Notes under the pieces: generated by a model
Told to the model about the DNA's origin: nothing
The model's database searches: none
What the model saw: the letters and a program-made list of their open reading frames with translations, nothing else
NCBI GenBank assembly: GCA_041739525.1
Contig: JBGSNQ010000009.1
Coordinates: 1 to 64,000, forward strand
From: DATJGR01 sp041739525
Lineage (GTDB): Bacteria; Pseudomonadota; Gammaproteobacteria; Pseudomonadales; Azotimanducaceae
Length of the DNA stretch: 64,000 nt
Reading direction: 5' to 3'
In this document: positions 1 to 10,761 of the stretch, piece by piece
How positions within the stretch are numbered: position 1 is the first letter of the stretch
Layout: each line of letters begins with the position of its first letter
Position numbers and translations under genes: made by a program

Positions 1-1118
<1,118 letters not shown>

Positions 1119-1315
1119 ATATAACCGAACGTACCTCCAAAGAGGCGCACCGGTCATATGTCTGCACATATTCGCCAATACATTACATTCATACCTTGAC
1201 GCATCAACTCGCTATGATTACTTCGCTCCCTTCATCACAAGGGGAGCTATGTACCACAACATCTACATGCCCACCGATTGCTCGGCAGTCATGCAGAACT
1301 ATATTGAACCCAAAT

Positions 1316-1327
1316 TGTTAAACAGCA
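1316..1327 (-). promoter_or_regulatory. Spacer boxA antitermination site
   Basis: The minus strand reads TGCTGTTTAACA, one base from the classical TGCTCTTTAACA boxA. In rRNA operons boxA binds NusB-S10 and keeps transcription Rho-resistant through 23S. Its place after a hairpin and ahead of 23S is the usual boxB-boxA order. Confidence 0.75.
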
Positions 1328-1328
1328 G

Positions 1329-1371
1329 GCTTTCGCACGACTTCTTACGCCATGGGCGAAGAAGCGAAAGC
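1329..1371 (-). repeat. boxB-like stem-loop in rRNA spacer
   Basis: Inverted arms GCTTTCG (1329-1335) and CGAAAGC (1365-1371) enclose a second stem, CTTCTT/AAGAAG, and an inner CGCC/GGCG with an ATG loop. On the transcript it lies immediately 5' of boxA, the position of boxB hairpins in rRNA spacers. Function is inferred from position. Confidence 0.65.
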
Positions 1372-1429
1372 CAACATCTAATGCATAAGCCCAGGCGAAC
1401 CTAGACGGCCACAGCATTAGATGCTGGCT
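1369..1429 (-). repeat. Long spacer stem-loop
   Basis: Two 16-base arms (1369-1384 and 1414-1429) are complementary except for one G-U-type mismatch, around a 29-base loop. It follows tRNA-Ala in the transcript and is probably a spacer folding or processing element. It shares three bases with the neighbouring hairpin, so the two stems may compete at the junction. Confidence 0.65.
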
Positions 1430-1479
1430 CTTAACGACCTACTCTTCTATTCATCGCGCACCAATTCGACCCGCTAACC

Positions 1480-1555
1480 TGGTGGAGCCGAGGAGGATCG
1501 AACTCCTGACCTCCTGCGTGCAAGGCAGGCGCTCTCCCAGCTGAGCTACGGCCCC
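1480..1555 (-). tRNA. alaT: tRNA-Ala (UGC)
   Basis: A 76-base cloverleaf on the minus strand starts GGGGCCGTAGCTCAG and ends CTCCACCA with CCA encoded. The anticodon loop shows TGC between CTGCC and the paired GGCAG-type stem. It is the second spacer tRNA, in the usual Ile-then-Ala order between 16S and 23S. Confidence 0.97.
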
Positions 1556-1595
1556 TCTTGATCTTGAGTTCCAAGCCTGGTCCTCAGAGCGCAGA

Positions 1596-1672
<77 letters not shown>

Positions 1673-1761
1673 ATTTCTGGTCGGCGGCTTCGGTCGGCGG
1701 CACAAGCACCTGCCGAGCCAAAGGCTCTTACCTGAATACCATCTTGCAAGGCGCGCGATAT

Positions 1762-1782
1762 GCAAGCCATTCGTGTGGGCGC
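1762..1782 (-). repeat. 16S processing stem, 3' arm
   Basis: Twenty-one bases just 3' of 16S are a perfect reverse complement of 3466-3486, which lies 5' of 16S. In pre-rRNA these arms pair into the long stalk cut by RNase III to release pre-16S. Confidence 0.85.
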
Positions 1783-1844
1783 GAGAACGTCAAACAGAGC
1801 TTGTCAAACCTATCGATCCTGAGATCGACGGCCGACTCTTCGTT

Positions 1845-3385
<1,541 letters not shown>

Positions 3386-3465
3386 TTAACGTCGCTTCGT
3401 CTCTCCCGAAGAAGAAACTTGGCATTAACAAATATAAACGCTCTAGGTTCATTACGAACTTTCGG

Positions 3466-3486
3466 GCGCCCACACGAATGGCTTGC
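3466..3486 (-). repeat. 16S processing stem, 5' arm
   Basis: This is a perfect 21-base inverted copy of 1762-1782 on the other side of 16S. It is expected to form the RNase III stalk of pre-16S rRNA. Confidence 0.85.
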
Positions 3487-3490
3487 TTAG

Positions 3491-3503
3491 CTTTTTAAAG
3501 AAC
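3491..3503 (-). promoter_or_regulatory. Leader boxA antitermination site
   Basis: The minus strand reads GTTCTTTAAAAAG, close to the leader boxA of Pseudomonas-type rRNA operons. It lies between the promoter and 16S, where the Nus antitermination complex loads. Confidence 0.75.
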
Positions 3504-3540
3504 GGGTTGCGCGGGGGGACCCGGCAACCAAGGGGTGCGT

Positions 3541-3568
3541 ATTATACGTAGCGACCTCCCCATAGCAA
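3541..3568 (-). promoter_or_regulatory. rRNA operon promoter
   Basis: On the minus strand a perfect -10 TATAAT (3541-3546) is spaced 16 bases from a -35-like TTGCTA (3563-3568). A GC-rich stretch (ACGCACCCC) follows the -10. Short spacing and a GC-rich discriminator are typical of growth-rate- and ppGpp/DksA-controlled rRNA promoters. An A/T-rich UP-like stretch lies just upstream. The assignment is from motif and position. Confidence 0.75.
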
Positions 3569-3767
3569 GGGTCATCAACAAGAATTTCCATTTATTTCCT
3601 GCCGACCACTTTCTGCATACGGGCTGCATACGGGCGTCGACGAAAGAGACGTCCGCGTCTCTCACCACAAACATCGGGATTCCTTCGCAGCCCACTGCGA
3701 CGCTGGGTAAGCCTTAATGAAACTGTTGGGGATTCGTGGTTGCCGGCGAAGATATCTCGAGGACGCT

Positions 3768-3796
3768 TTCACCACGGACATCAAACACCCTATACT
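3768..3796 (+). promoter_or_regulatory. Possible sigma-70 promoter for the M23 peptidase
   Basis: TTCACC and TATACT are separated by 17 bases and lie about 65 bases before the M23 start codon. The -10 is good but the -35 matches only four of six consensus bases, so this is tentative. Confidence 0.4.
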
Positions 3797-3861
3797 CACG
3801 CCGCAGCTAATTCGCTAGCGAACAAACTCCCGCAACTACCCGACTTAGAAGCTCTTCCTCG

Positions 3862-5220
3862 ATGGGAACACTACGTCGATTTCCCAAATCCCATCTCATC
3901 GCCATCTGCCTGATCGCGATGCCATTGGCGTCGCTCACGCTCGTTGGCGAAGGCAACGATCGCGTTGAGAACAATCGCGATCAAATGAATCTCGTGAGCG
4001 TACCGTCGATTGTCGAAGACACCATCGATCGACTGGCGCTCGACCTACCGTCGCCGACAAGCCCAGTTGTTGGCGACGTTGAACGCAGCGATTCACCTGT
4101 GACAACCGACTCGAATGTGTCGGAGCGAGTAGAGAAAGTCCGAGCTGGTGACAGTTTAGCGCGCGTCTTCGAGCGAGTAGCGGTTTCACAGCGCGATTTA
4201 GCCGCCGTGCTCGAGAGCGGCCCACTTGCCAAGGTTCTTCAGCGCATCTATCCGGGCCACGAGATCCGATTTATTACTTCGCCGGAGACCGGCCTCGTAA
4301 AGCTCAGCTATGCGCCGGATCGCCTCGAAACACTGGAGTTCGAACGCGAAGGCGATGCGTTCAAAGCAAAGCACGTTACGCGAGATGCTCAAATCTCTTC
4401 CGCGTACAAACACGCCACGATCGACCAGTCGCTATTCGTCGCAAGTCAGCAGGCCGGATTGAGCGATGAGATGACCCTGCGTCTCGCTCAGATTTTTCAA
4501 TGGGACATCGACTTCGTACTCGACATTCGCAAGGGTGACGACTTCTCCGTCTTATTCGAAGAGAAGTATGTGGATGGCGACTTCATCGGCTTCGGCAAAA
4601 TCCTGGCGGCAGAATTCATCAACCAGAACACCAGATATCGCGCCGTCTACTACGTCGACTCGTCCGGCCGAGCCGACTACTTCAACGCCTCTGGTGAGAG
4701 CATGCGTAAAGCGTTCCTACGCGCCCCGGTCGAGTTCAGCCGCATCAGTTCCAACTTCAACCTGCGTCGCTTTCATCCGGTACAGAAACGAGTGATGCCC
4801 CACCGCGGCATCGACTACGTGGCGCCGGCAGGAACACCGATCCTTGCCGCGGGCGATGGTCGCGTCAGCAAAGCTACGCGAACTAAACCCAACGGAAACT
4901 TCGTGATCCTTCAGCACGGCGCCGCGATTCAGACCAAATACCTACACCTGTCGAAGTTCGGTCGCGGAATACGTGGCGGTACTCAAGTGCGCCAAGGTCA
5001 GGTGATTGGATACGTCGGTGCCACCGGCTGGGCGACTGCTCCGCATCTTCACTATGAGTTTCTGGTCAATGGCGCACACAAGGATCCGCGAACAGTGCCG
5101 CTGCCGAAGGCTCGTCCGATTCCTTCGCGTGAACGCGCTCGATTCGACGCCCAAACAACACCCTTGCTCGCGCTACTGGATGAGCATCGCGGCGAAGTTC
5201 AAATCGCGCTCAATCGATGA
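3862..5220 (+). CDS. M23 family peptidoglycan DD-metalloendopeptidase (MepM-like)
   Basis: Predicted periplasmic zinc endopeptidase that cuts peptide cross-links in peptidoglycan during wall growth. The 452-residue protein starts with a short basic stretch and one hydrophobic segment (about residues 10-28; signal anchor or signal peptide). A LysM/OapA-like middle region (RAGDSLARVF) follows, and then a C-terminal LytM/M23 domain. Zinc ligands are visible as HRGID (H314, D318) and HLHYEF (H395, H397). The size matches E. coli MepM (about 440 residues). It overlaps anmK by four bases (ATGA), pairing wall cleavage with recycling of the released anhydroMurNAc. The start lacks a strong ribosome site and may be wrong by some codons. 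Confidence 0.9.
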   Translation: MGTLRRFPKSHLIAICLIAMPLASLTLVGEGNDRVENNRDQMNLVSVPSIVEDTIDRLALDLPSPTSPVVGDVERSDSPVTTDSNVSERVEKVRAGDSLARVFERVAVSQRDLAAVLESGPLAKVLQRIYPGHEIRFITSPETGLVKLSYAPDRLETLEFEREGDAFKAKHVTRDAQISSAYKHATIDQSLFVASQQAGLSDEMTLRLAQIFQWDIDFVLDIRKGDDFSVLFEEKYVDGDFIGFGKILAAEFINQNTRYRAVYYVDSSGRADYFNASGESMRKAFLRAPVEFSRISSNFNLRRFHPVQKRVMPHRGIDYVAPAGTPILAAGDGRVSKATRTKPNGNFVILQHGAAIQTKYLHLSKFGRGIRGGTQVRQGQVIGYVGATGWATAPHLHYEFLVNGAHKDPRTVPLPKARPIPSRERARFDAQTTPLLALLDEHRGEVQIALNR

Positions 5221-6329
5221 GCGCACGCCTGTTCGTTGGCGCGATTTCCGGAACCAGCGTCGACGGTCTTGATCTGGCAGTGCTGGAGGACGGCACTCCT
5301 CCTTCCATAGTCGCCGGCCGCACCGCGCCGATTCCTCCCGACCTCACGTACCTGCTAAAGGGCCTCGGCTCGGGCGCCGTGACCGGTCTCGATTCCTTGG
5401 GTGAGGCGGATCACCGCATGGGAACGCTGATCGGCACATCCATTACCGAGTTCCTCTCCGAACTCTCACTCGGCCCCCAGGACATCGTTGCAATCGGAAG
5501 TCATGGACAGACGGTGCGGCATCGCTCCGATGGAACAACCCCGTTCTCACTACAGATCGGCGACCCCAATTTGATCGCCGAAATCACGAGCATCGACACC
5601 ATCGCCGACTTCCGCCGCCGAGACATGGCCGTGGGCGGACAAGGCGCACCGCTCGTGCCACCGTTCCACGAGGCGCTCTTTCGAACGCCAAATGAAAACC
5701 GCACGGTTCTGAACATTGGCGGCATCGCGAACATCAGCCTGCTGCCCGCCGACGCCGCTCTTCCAATCACCGGCTTCGACACGGGACCCGGCAATGCGCT
5801 GATCGATGCGTGGGCCGAACGTCATCTCGGCGTGGCATACGACAAAGACGGTGCGTGGGCGCGCGTAGGCAACATCAACAGCGCGTTGCTGCGGCAATTG
5901 CTTCAAGACCCCTATTTTCGGGCGTCTCCGCCGAAGAGCACTGGCAAGGAGCTCTTCAATCTCGCGTGGCTCGCGTCGAACGCAGCAAGCGACAAGAGCG
6001 ATCCTGCCGATATCCAGTCGACGCTCGCTGAGTTAACCGCAGCGACGGTCGAGCAATCAATTCGCCAATGGGCTCCAGCGACCTCAACAGTCGTCGTGTG
6101 TGGCGGAGGGCGCTTGAATGGCCATGTGATGGAGCGTCTGGCAGATCGACTCTCGCCAATCCCCGTGATGCCCACCGAGGTGCTTGGTTACACCGGCGAT
6201 TGGATCGAAGCCGCCGCCTTCGCGTGGCTTGCGTCCCGCACCATCGATGGCCAGCCCGGTAGTGACCGCGCAGTCACCGGGGCTCGAGAGTCTCGAGTCC
6301 TCGGCGGGATTTACCGAAAGGCTGTTTAA
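5217..6329 (+). CDS. anmK: Anhydro-N-acetylmuramic acid kinase
   Basis: AnmK opens and phosphorylates 1,6-anhydro-MurNAc to MurNAc-6-phosphate in cytosolic peptidoglycan recycling. The 370-residue length equals the family norm. The N-terminal phosphate loop GAISGTSVDGLD, the IGSHGQTVRH block, and LNIGGIANIS with GFDTGPGN are all recognisable ASKHA-fold kinase motifs. Its start codon overlaps the M23 peptidase stop, so the two are probably translated together. Its stop overlaps the erpA stop on the other strand. Confidence 0.96.
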   Translation: MSARLFVGAISGTSVDGLDLAVLEDGTPPSIVAGRTAPIPPDLTYLLKGLGSGAVTGLDSLGEADHRMGTLIGTSITEFLSELSLGPQDIVAIGSHGQTVRHRSDGTTPFSLQIGDPNLIAEITSIDTIADFRRRDMAVGGQGAPLVPPFHEALFRTPNENRTVLNIGGIANISLLPADAALPITGFDTGPGNALIDAWAERHLGVAYDKDGAWARVGNINSALLRQLLQDPYFRASPPKSTGKELFNLAWLASNAASDKSDPADIQSTLAELTAATVEQSIRQWAPATSTVVVCGGGRLNGHVMERLADRLSPIPVMPTEVLGYTGDWIEAAAFAWLASRTIDGQPGSDRAVTGARESRVLGGIYRKAV

Positions 6330-6676
6330 ATCGAGAACGAGTTCCCGCAACCGCACGTCGACGCTGCGTTCGGGTTCTGCACGACGAACTGCGCGCCTTG
6401 CAGGTCCTCGCGGTAGTCGACTTCAGCGCCGGCTAGGTACTGGTAACTCATCGAATCGACCACCATCGTTACGCCGCCGTTTTCGATCAGCGCGTCGTCA
6501 TCCGCGATGTCTTCGTCGAACGTGAATCCGTACGAAAATCCGGAGCACCCGCCGCCCGTGATGAACACGCGCAACTTCAATGCGTCGTTTCCTTCACCGT
6601 CGATGAGATCGCGGACCTTATGTGCAGCACGATCGGAGAAGTGGATTTCGGGGACGGTCGCGGTCACGTAAACCAC
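6326..6676 (-). CDS. erpA: Iron-sulfur cluster insertion protein ErpA
   Basis: An A-type Fe-S carrier of 116 residues that delivers clusters to apoproteins. The three conserved cysteines are present: GGGCSGFSYGF in the middle and CGCG near the C-terminus (ending CGCGNSFSI). It is convergent with anmK and the two stop codons overlap. The longest frame begins at a GTG (6676); a second GTG three codons in (6667) could equally be the start. ErpA rather than IscA is favoured because no isc genes are nearby and the C-terminus is ErpA-like. Confidence 0.93.
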   Translation of the reverse strand: MVYVTATVPEIHFSDRAAHKVRDLIDGEGNDALKLRVFITGGGCSGFSYGFTFDEDIADDDALIENGGVTMVVDSMSYQYLAGAEVDYREDLQGAQFVVQNPNAASTCGCGNSFSI

Positions 6677-6744
6677 TCACATACAGAAAACGCGATTATC
6701 GAGACCAGTCCAGCCTTGGTCAAATCCGTTTCCGGGAAGCCTGC

Positions 6745-7164
6745 TCAGCGGGCCTCTTCGCTGATTCGCGGCAGCGGGTGGACATTGTTCTTCACGTCCG
6801 CGTCCGCCCTAACATGTACGAGTTGACCATCCACCATCGCACCCAGCTGCATTTCGATGAGGGTGTAGTAAACATTCCCGGAAATCCTCGCGTGGGGCGC
6901 CAGTTCGACCCGGGTCCCAGCATGCACGTCACCCTCGACGCGGCCATTTACGACGACGAACGGCGCATTGATCTGGCCCTTCACCGAGCCCACGTCGCTG
7001 ATCATCAACGTCGCATCGGTACCGGCTTCAGCAAGCACGTTGCCTTCGATGTGGCCATTCACATAGAGCTGATCAGAGAAGCGCACATCACCGGTTACCG
7101 CGGTATTTTCGGCAATCAGCGTTGCGCCTTTGCCCATCTTCGTGACCGGCTTCTTGCTCATCAT
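6745..7164 (-). CDS. Bactofilin (polymer-forming cytoskeletal protein)
   Basis: A small bactofilin-domain protein expected to form nucleotide-free beta-helical filaments on the inner membrane and to scaffold wall-modifying enzymes. The core shows the repeating turn pattern typical of the right-handed beta-helix (GDVRFSDQLYVNGHIEGN, VKGQINAP, VEGDVHAG, ISGNVYY). Three consecutive ATG codons occur (7167, 7164, 7161). 7164 is chosen because the GAGGAGGA site at 7171-7178 is then about seven bases away. It overlaps the stop of the upstream DUF6776 gene, indicating translational coupling. Confidence 0.88.
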   Translation of the reverse strand: MMSKKPVTKMGKGATLIAENTAVTGDVRFSDQLYVNGHIEGNVLAEAGTDATLMISDVGSVKGQINAPFVVVNGRVEGDVHAGTRVELAPHARISGNVYYTLIEMQLGAMVDGQLVHVRADADVKNNVHPLPRISEEAR

Positions 7165-7166
7165 CA

Positions 7167-7886
7167 TCAGTCCTCCTCGAGCGTCCAACTGAAGGTCTTC
7201 TGTACTCGCTTACCGTCTCTTCCGGACGTGGCAGCGGTTACGACGACCTGTTCCGGCTTCATTCCCTCGGGAATCACCAACGCGCCCGTGAAGTCTTGGA
7301 AATACCGGAACTTGAAGGCCAGAGGATAGGACTCGACCTGCGTCATTTCTGTGAGCGGCAGCACTACTTGCCCGTTAGCAGAGGTACCAACGACGTCGAC
7401 CGTCACGGTTCCGGTTGCCCAGTCGTTCTTGTCTGATACCTGTGTCAACAATAACCGGTACTTCACCTCCGGTGGGCTCGCACCCGGATTCAGTTCCAGC
7501 TTCTCTACGCGCAATCCACGTTGCGCTTCTGACGGCGCCATTAGTTGGCGGTAGAACAACACCTCGTCTTGAGACGCCGAAAGCTCATCGCGCAGGGACT
7601 TGATCGTCTGCCGCAGACTCTCGTTCGCGTCGCCATCGACGACTTGGCTCAGTTGAATGTCCGCCAGCTTGCGCTCGAGTTCCACCACGCGCTGCTCGGC
7701 TGACGCATTTTCCGGGGTGGCCCCGATGATCGACGAGGCCGCTGCAGTGACGTGTCCGCGGCCCATCAGAAAACCCGCAAAACCGACGCCGGTGACGACG
7801 ATCAGCGCAACTGCCGCCCACACTGCGTTTCGCAGCGGACGATGCGCCACGACCTTCATTCGCAGGGAGTGGATGCTCCGGCTCAT
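7167..7886 (-). CDS. DUF6776-type membrane-anchored coiled-coil protein
   Basis: Function unknown. The 239-residue protein has a basic N-terminus, one transmembrane segment (about residues 22-42), a coiled-coil stretch rich in Leu, Glu and Gln (about 65-110) and a C-terminal beta-rich domain of about 120 residues. The layout suggests an inner-membrane protein with its bulk in the periplasm. Gammaproteobacteria often carry such a gene directly upstream of a bactofilin, and here the two genes overlap, so a shared role in envelope scaffolding is plausible. The family name is from memory of the sequence pattern. Confidence 0.75.
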   Translation of the reverse strand: MSRSIHSLRMKVVAHRPLRNAVWAAVALIVVTGVGFAGFLMGRGHVTAAASSIIGATPENASAEQRVVELERKLADIQLSQVVDGDANESLRQTIKSLRDELSASQDEVLFYRQLMAPSEAQRGLRVEKLELNPGASPPEVKYRLLLTQVSDKNDWATGTVTVDVVGTSANGQVVLPLTEMTQVESYPLAFKFRYFQDFTGALVIPEGMKPEQVVVTAATSGRDGKRVQKTFSWTLEED

Positions 7887-8018
7887 CGCGCTGCGCTCAT
7901 TCGACTTCTTCTTATACTAGAATGCCCGGCTGGTCAGTTTTGCAGACGGCGTCTACATGTTGCAGCGATCGATCTCGATATTTCGGTTCGAATCGCGCCC
8001 CGTGCCAGCGGCCTGACC

Positions 8019-8444
8019 ATGCTCTGGGTTAAGGCCGCGCACATCATGTTCGTGATTTTCTGGTTCGCCGGAATTTTCTATCTGCCGCGACTCTTCGTTT
8101 ATCACTCGATGGCGACAGATGCCGTAGGCATCGAACGGTTCAAAGTCATGGAACGCAAATTGTACCGCGGCATCATGACACCGGCGGCGATCATCGCCGT
8201 TCTGTTGGGCCTCTGGTTGCTCGCTGCATCTTGGGATGCCTTTTCGCGCGCCGGTTGGTTGCACATGAAGCTGATACTGGTGGTGCTTCTGATTGCCTAT
8301 CACATCTATTGTGGGCACCTCGTCAGCGCGTTCGCCCGCGATGAGAACGAGAAGAGCGACCTCTTCTTTCGATGGCTCAACGATGCTCCACCGTTGTTGC
8401 TCCTCGGCAGCATCGTCGTCCTCGTCGTCGTCAAACCTTTCTGA
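8019..8444 (+). CDS. hemJ: Protoporphyrinogen oxidase HemJ (UPF0093/CopD family)
   Basis: A 141-residue integral membrane protein with four hydrophobic segments. It matches the HemJ family, which oxidises protoporphyrinogen IX to protoporphyrin IX. The early histidine (WVKAAHIMFV, H8) and a later lysine in WLHMKLILV agree with conserved HemJ residues. The open frame extends far upstream, but the ATG at 8019 fits the family start. It lies eight bases before hemL, another haem pathway gene. No strong ribosome site is visible. Confidence 0.88.
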   Translation: MLWVKAAHIMFVIFWFAGIFYLPRLFVYHSMATDAVGIERFKVMERKLYRGIMTPAAIIAVLLGLWLLAASWDAFSRAGWLHMKLILVVLLIAYHIYCGHLVSAFARDENEKSDLFFRWLNDAPPLLLLGSIVVLVVVKPF

Positions 8445-8452
8445 GATACAAC

Positions 8453-9754
8453 ATGGCTTCCAGATACGCTAAATCTGACGAGTTGATTCACCGCGCCGAA
8501 GCGAGCATTCCGGGTGGGGTCAACTCCCCAGTTCGTGCGTTTCGAGGCGTCGGTGGAACCCCGCTGTTCTTCAAATCCGCACGCGGTGCCCGACTAGTCG
8601 ATGTCGACGACCACAGCTACATCGACTACGTCGGCGCGTGGGGCCCCATGATCCTCGGTCACGGCCATCCGAAGGTGCGCGCGGCGATCGTGAAGCAAGC
8701 TGAGCAGTCGCTAGCATTCGGCGCACCGACCGAGATCGAAGTGGAGATGGCGGAGAAAGTAAAGGCGATGGTGCCAAGCATCGAGAAGGTGCGCATGGTC
8801 AGCTCCGGCACCGAGGCAACCATGTCGGCGATTCGGCTCGCGCGCGGCTTCACGGGACGCGACATCATCATCAAGTTTGCGGGCTGCTATCACGGGCACG
8901 CAGACTCGTTGCTCGTCAAAGCAGGCTCCGGCCTTCTCACACTCGGGATTCCCAACTCTCCGGGTGTTCCGGAGGACGTCGCGAAACACACGTTGAACTT
9001 GCCCTTCAATGACATCGAAGCGGTCGTGAACGCGTTCAAAACCTATGGCGACCGTACCGCGTGCGTGATCGTGGAGCCCGTCGCGGGGAACATGGGTTGC
9101 GTTCCGCCGCGTCCTGGGTATCTCGAAACGCTTCGAACGGTCACGCAGCAGTATGGCGCGTTATTGGTCTTCGACGAGGTGATGACCGGGTTCAGAGTGG
9201 CGCGCGGCGGAGCGCAGGCGTTGTACGGAATCAAACCCGATCTGACCACGTTGGGGAAAGTGATCGGCGGTGGAATGCCCGTAGGTGCATTCGGCGGGCG
9301 ACGCGACATCATGGATCAGATCGCACCGCTCGGCCCCGTCTATCAGGCTGGTACGTTGTCGGGCAGCCCGCTCGCTATGGCCGCGGGTCTCGCGACTCTC
9401 GGCGAGATCGACAATCAACCGTTCTACGACCGATTGGCAGCGACCACCGCCGGCCTGGCAAACGGCCTCGCAGCCGCTGCGCAGCGCCATAACGTACCTG
9501 TTAGGATCAATTGGGTTTGCGGTATGTTCAGTTTGTTCTTCACGTCGCAGGCCGAGGTGTGCGATCTCGATGACGTCTCGGCGTGCGACGTCAACCGTTT
9601 CAACAAGTTCTTCCATGCGATGCTTGCGCGAGGCGTCTATCTCGCCCCGTCCGCGTTCGAAGCCGGGTTCGTCGGCGCGGCGCACGATCACGAGTGCATC
9701 TCGGCAACGTTGGCTGCCGCTGACGAAGCACTGGCGGAAGTGGCATCACGATGA
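8453..9754 (+). CDS. hemL: Glutamate-1-semialdehyde 2,1-aminomutase
   Basis: HemL makes 5-aminolevulinate from glutamate-1-semialdehyde, the first committed tetrapyrrole precursor of the C5 pathway. The 433-residue PLP enzyme has the family N-terminus (IPGGVNSPVRAF), the SSGTEATMSAIRLAR block, FDEVMTGFR, and the PLP lysine in TLGKVIGGGMPVG (K269, equivalent to E. coli K265). The ATG at 8453 is preferred over upstream in-frame codons because it matches family length. It is preceded closely by hemJ and overlaps the next gene by four bases. Confidence 0.97.
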   Translation: MASRYAKSDELIHRAEASIPGGVNSPVRAFRGVGGTPLFFKSARGARLVDVDDHSYIDYVGAWGPMILGHGHPKVRAAIVKQAEQSLAFGAPTEIEVEMAEKVKAMVPSIEKVRMVSSGTEATMSAIRLARGFTGRDIIIKFAGCYHGHADSLLVKAGSGLLTLGIPNSPGVPEDVAKHTLNLPFNDIEAVVNAFKTYGDRTACVIVEPVAGNMGCVPPRPGYLETLRTVTQQYGALLVFDEVMTGFRVARGGAQALYGIKPDLTTLGKVIGGGMPVGAFGGRRDIMDQIAPLGPVYQAGTLSGSPLAMAAGLATLGEIDNQPFYDRLAATTAGLANGLAAAAQRHNVPVRINWVCGMFSLFFTSQAEVCDLDDVSACDVNRFNKFFHAMLARGVYLAPSAFEAGFVGAAHDHECISATLAAADEALAEVASR

Positions 9755-10755
9755 AGCAGTACGATATCTACGCACTCGGTAACGCGTTGGTGGATATGGA
9801 GTACTCCGTCGACGACAGCTTTCTGCGCCGTCATCGAATCGACAAGGGTCATATGACCCTCGTCGACGAAACGCGTCTCGACGAATTGCTGGTCAGCCTG
9901 CGGGACCTGAAGCCGAAGCGTATGAGCGGTGGATCGGCGGCGAACACGATGATCGCGGCACAGGCATTCGGGTGTCGCACCTTCTATTCGTGCAAGGTTG
10001 CCGACGACGATGTTGGGGGGTTCTTCGTCAAAGACCTGGCGACGATCGGTGTCGCGACTAACCGGCAGCGGCCGACGATGGACGCTAAGTCGGGACGATG
10101 TCTCGTACTCATCACGCCAGACGCCGAACGATCGATGAATACCTTCCTCGGCATCTCCGACAAACTGACCGTCTCCGAGGTGGATGAGGAGGCGCTGCGC
10201 AACTCGCGCTACACGTACATCGAGGGATTCCTGAGTTCGTCCGAAACGGCGCGCACAGCCGCGACTCGATGTCGCGAACAAGCAGAGGCCGACGGTATCA
10301 AGACGGCAATGACGCTTTCCGACGTGAGCATGGTTCGTTTCTTCCGCGATGCATTGACGGTCATGCTCGGTAACGGTGTGGACCATCTCTTCTGCAATGA
10401 GGAAGAGGCGCTCGCCTGGGCCGGAAGCGATCGGCTCGACATCGCGGTGGCTGAACTAAAGGACATTGCCCGTTCGGTGAACGTCACACTCGGCGCGCGT
10501 GGCAGCCTAGTCATCGATGGTCACGATCGATGGGAGGTTCCAGGGTTTCCGGTCAAGCCGATCGATACGAACGGCGCTGGCGACATCTATGCGGGCGCGT
10601 GCCTCGCCGGCTGGAACGTCGGTATGCCCCCACAAGTCTCGGCGCGGTTCGGCAATTTCGCAGCTGCACGGCTCATCACAAGATATGGCGCGAGACTCGA
10701 AGCGATGGCTGACTATCAAACCGTGCTCGCCGACTTCCGCAAACTTCCAAGCTGA
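9751..10755 (+). CDS. PfkB-family carbohydrate kinase, adenosine kinase-like
   Basis: A ribokinase-fold kinase of 334 residues. The N-terminal GNALVDME and SGGSAANTM segments and the C-terminal DTNGAGDIYAGACLAG block (catalytic Asp in GAGD) identify the PfkB family. Overall pattern and length resemble bacterial adenosine kinases, but the true acceptor (adenosine, another nucleoside or a sugar) cannot be read from the sequence. The start overlaps hemL (ATGA). It is convergent with sfsA, with six bases between the stops. Confidence 0.85.
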   Translation: MKQYDIYALGNALVDMEYSVDDSFLRRHRIDKGHMTLVDETRLDELLVSLRDLKPKRMSGGSAANTMIAAQAFGCRTFYSCKVADDDVGGFFVKDLATIGVATNRQRPTMDAKSGRCLVLITPDAERSMNTFLGISDKLTVSEVDEEALRNSRYTYIEGFLSSSETARTAATRCREQAEADGIKTAMTLSDVSMVRFFRDALTVMLGNGVDHLFCNEEEALAWAGSDRLDIAVAELKDIARSVNVTLGARGSLVIDGHDRWEVPGFPVKPIDTNGAGDIYAGACLAGWNVGMPPQVSARFGNFAAARLITRYGARLEAMADYQTVLADFRKLPS

Positions 10756-10761
10756 TCTACA

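Larger units (their letters stand above)
1119..1479 (-). other. Spacer between tRNA-Ala and 23S
   Basis: No gene lies in these 361 bases. The transcribed spacer carries a long stem-loop (1369-1429), a second branched hairpin (1329-1371) and a boxA antitermination motif (1316-1327), in transcription order after tRNA-Ala. About 190 bases between boxA and the 23S 5' end hold nothing else I recognise; part of that stretch is expected to form the 23S processing stem, but its partner is outside the window. Confidence 0.8.
3386..3861. other. rRNA leader and divergent promoter region
   Basis: No gene lies here. On the minus side the region holds the 5' arm of the 16S processing stem, leader boxA and the rRNA promoter with an A/T-rich upstream stretch near 3580-3600. 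On the plus side a possible promoter for the M23 peptidase gene lies at 3768-3796. Between about 3605 and 3760 I see nothing specific. Confidence 0.8.
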
